A program made the translations under genes and the position numbers. The notes below the pieces were generated by a model. The model did not search any database. It saw nothing but the letters and a program-made list of their open reading frames with translations, and was not told the DNA's origin. DNA of 64,000 nt from Marinovum sp034669705 (GTDB lineage: Bacteria > Pseudomonadota > Alphaproteobacteria > Rhodobacterales > Rhodobacteraceae): contig NZ_JAXMOR010000020.1 of the NCBI RefSeq assembly GCF_034669705.1, forward strand, positions 25,304-89,303. Reading direction: 5' to 3'. Positions 63,826 to 64,000 of this stretch are shown here, piece by piece (position 1 is the stretch's first letter; each line of letters opens with the position of its first letter).

Positions 63826-64000
63826 CCTCGCGCTGTCGGGCGCTTGGTCACCGGGTGACATGCGTCGTCCGCGAGGAGGTCCCTGTCTAACCAGTTTTCT
63901 GTATAATGGAGGTGCGGACGGCATCCCGTGAGGTCCCTGGGCAAGAGCCCGTGTGCCGGATTGGGAGCCGTCCGCATTCTTGGTCGTCAGCCTGAACGGT

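Overview
The window looks like a chromosomal segment of a high-GC alphaproteobacterium of the order Rhodobacterales (Roseobacter/Paracoccaceae type). Support comes from a Rhodobacter-type porin, an adjacent rpoE-chrR (group 11 ECF sigma/anti-sigma) pair, a waaA-lpxK pair behind a DUF4170 gene, and gene-end repeats with a TTCTTCTGTTCAAAAATACC core. No tRNA, rRNA, CRISPR array, transposase or integrase was recognised. Genus assignment is not possible from this alone.

Region 1 (1-17,018) is an accessory metabolic island. It encodes a complete group-5-like soluble diiron monooxygenase of the Mim/propane type: large hydroxylase subunit, reductase, small subunit and coupling protein. Behind it come an amidohydrolase, a DUF59-like protein, a dedicated GroEL-like chaperonin and a zinc alcohol dehydrogenase. 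After two strong hairpins follow a VOC/glyoxalase-like protein, a Tat-exported gluconate-2-dehydrogenase-subunit-3-like protein, a GMC flavoprotein with a three-cysteine cluster, a catalase-peroxidase, an unrecognised 163-aa protein and an AcoR/MimR-type sigma-54 activator. A well-spaced -24/-12 element precedes the first gene. The inferred path is short alkane to secondary alcohol, ketone, hydroxyketone and 2-oxoaldehyde, with KatG handling peroxide. This is a hypothesis built on gene content.

Region 2 (17,200-31,200) is mostly housekeeping: a neutral zinc metallopeptidase, a small HNH protein, DUF1203, an HI0933-like flavoprotein, an MFS permease, asd, two divergent genes that share a C-terminal domain, beta-carbonic anhydrase, an M17 aminopeptidase-NlpC/P60-ureohydrolase run, a DUF3576 lipoprotein, the porin and a YggS-type PLP protein. 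Region 3 (31,200-41,600) holds a MarR/HpaR regulator with a putative operator, UDP-glucose dehydrogenase with UDP-glucuronate epimerase, a second katG divergent from oxyR across a perfect dyad, and DUF4170-waaA-lpxK. The gaps here are rich in inverted repeats. Region 4 (41,600-51,750) carries smpB, sseA, an aromatic/aspartate aminotransferase, a class A PBP, glnK-amtB and mutL-rmuC.

Region 5 (51,750-64,000) has chrR-rpoE, divergent from an FAD amine-oxidase-like gene, DUF1365, a possible 39-codon ORF and an SDR. This resembles the singlet-oxygen/sigma-E regulon of Rhodobacter. It is followed by mlaA-mlaC, a type I secretion ABC/adaptor pair without substrate or outer-membrane partner, and a RidA-GDPD-GNAT-PhhB run. 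Seven adjacent gene pairs use the four-base ATGA stop/start overlap. The two katG genes sit in different regulatory settings, one in the sigma-54 island and one under OxyR.
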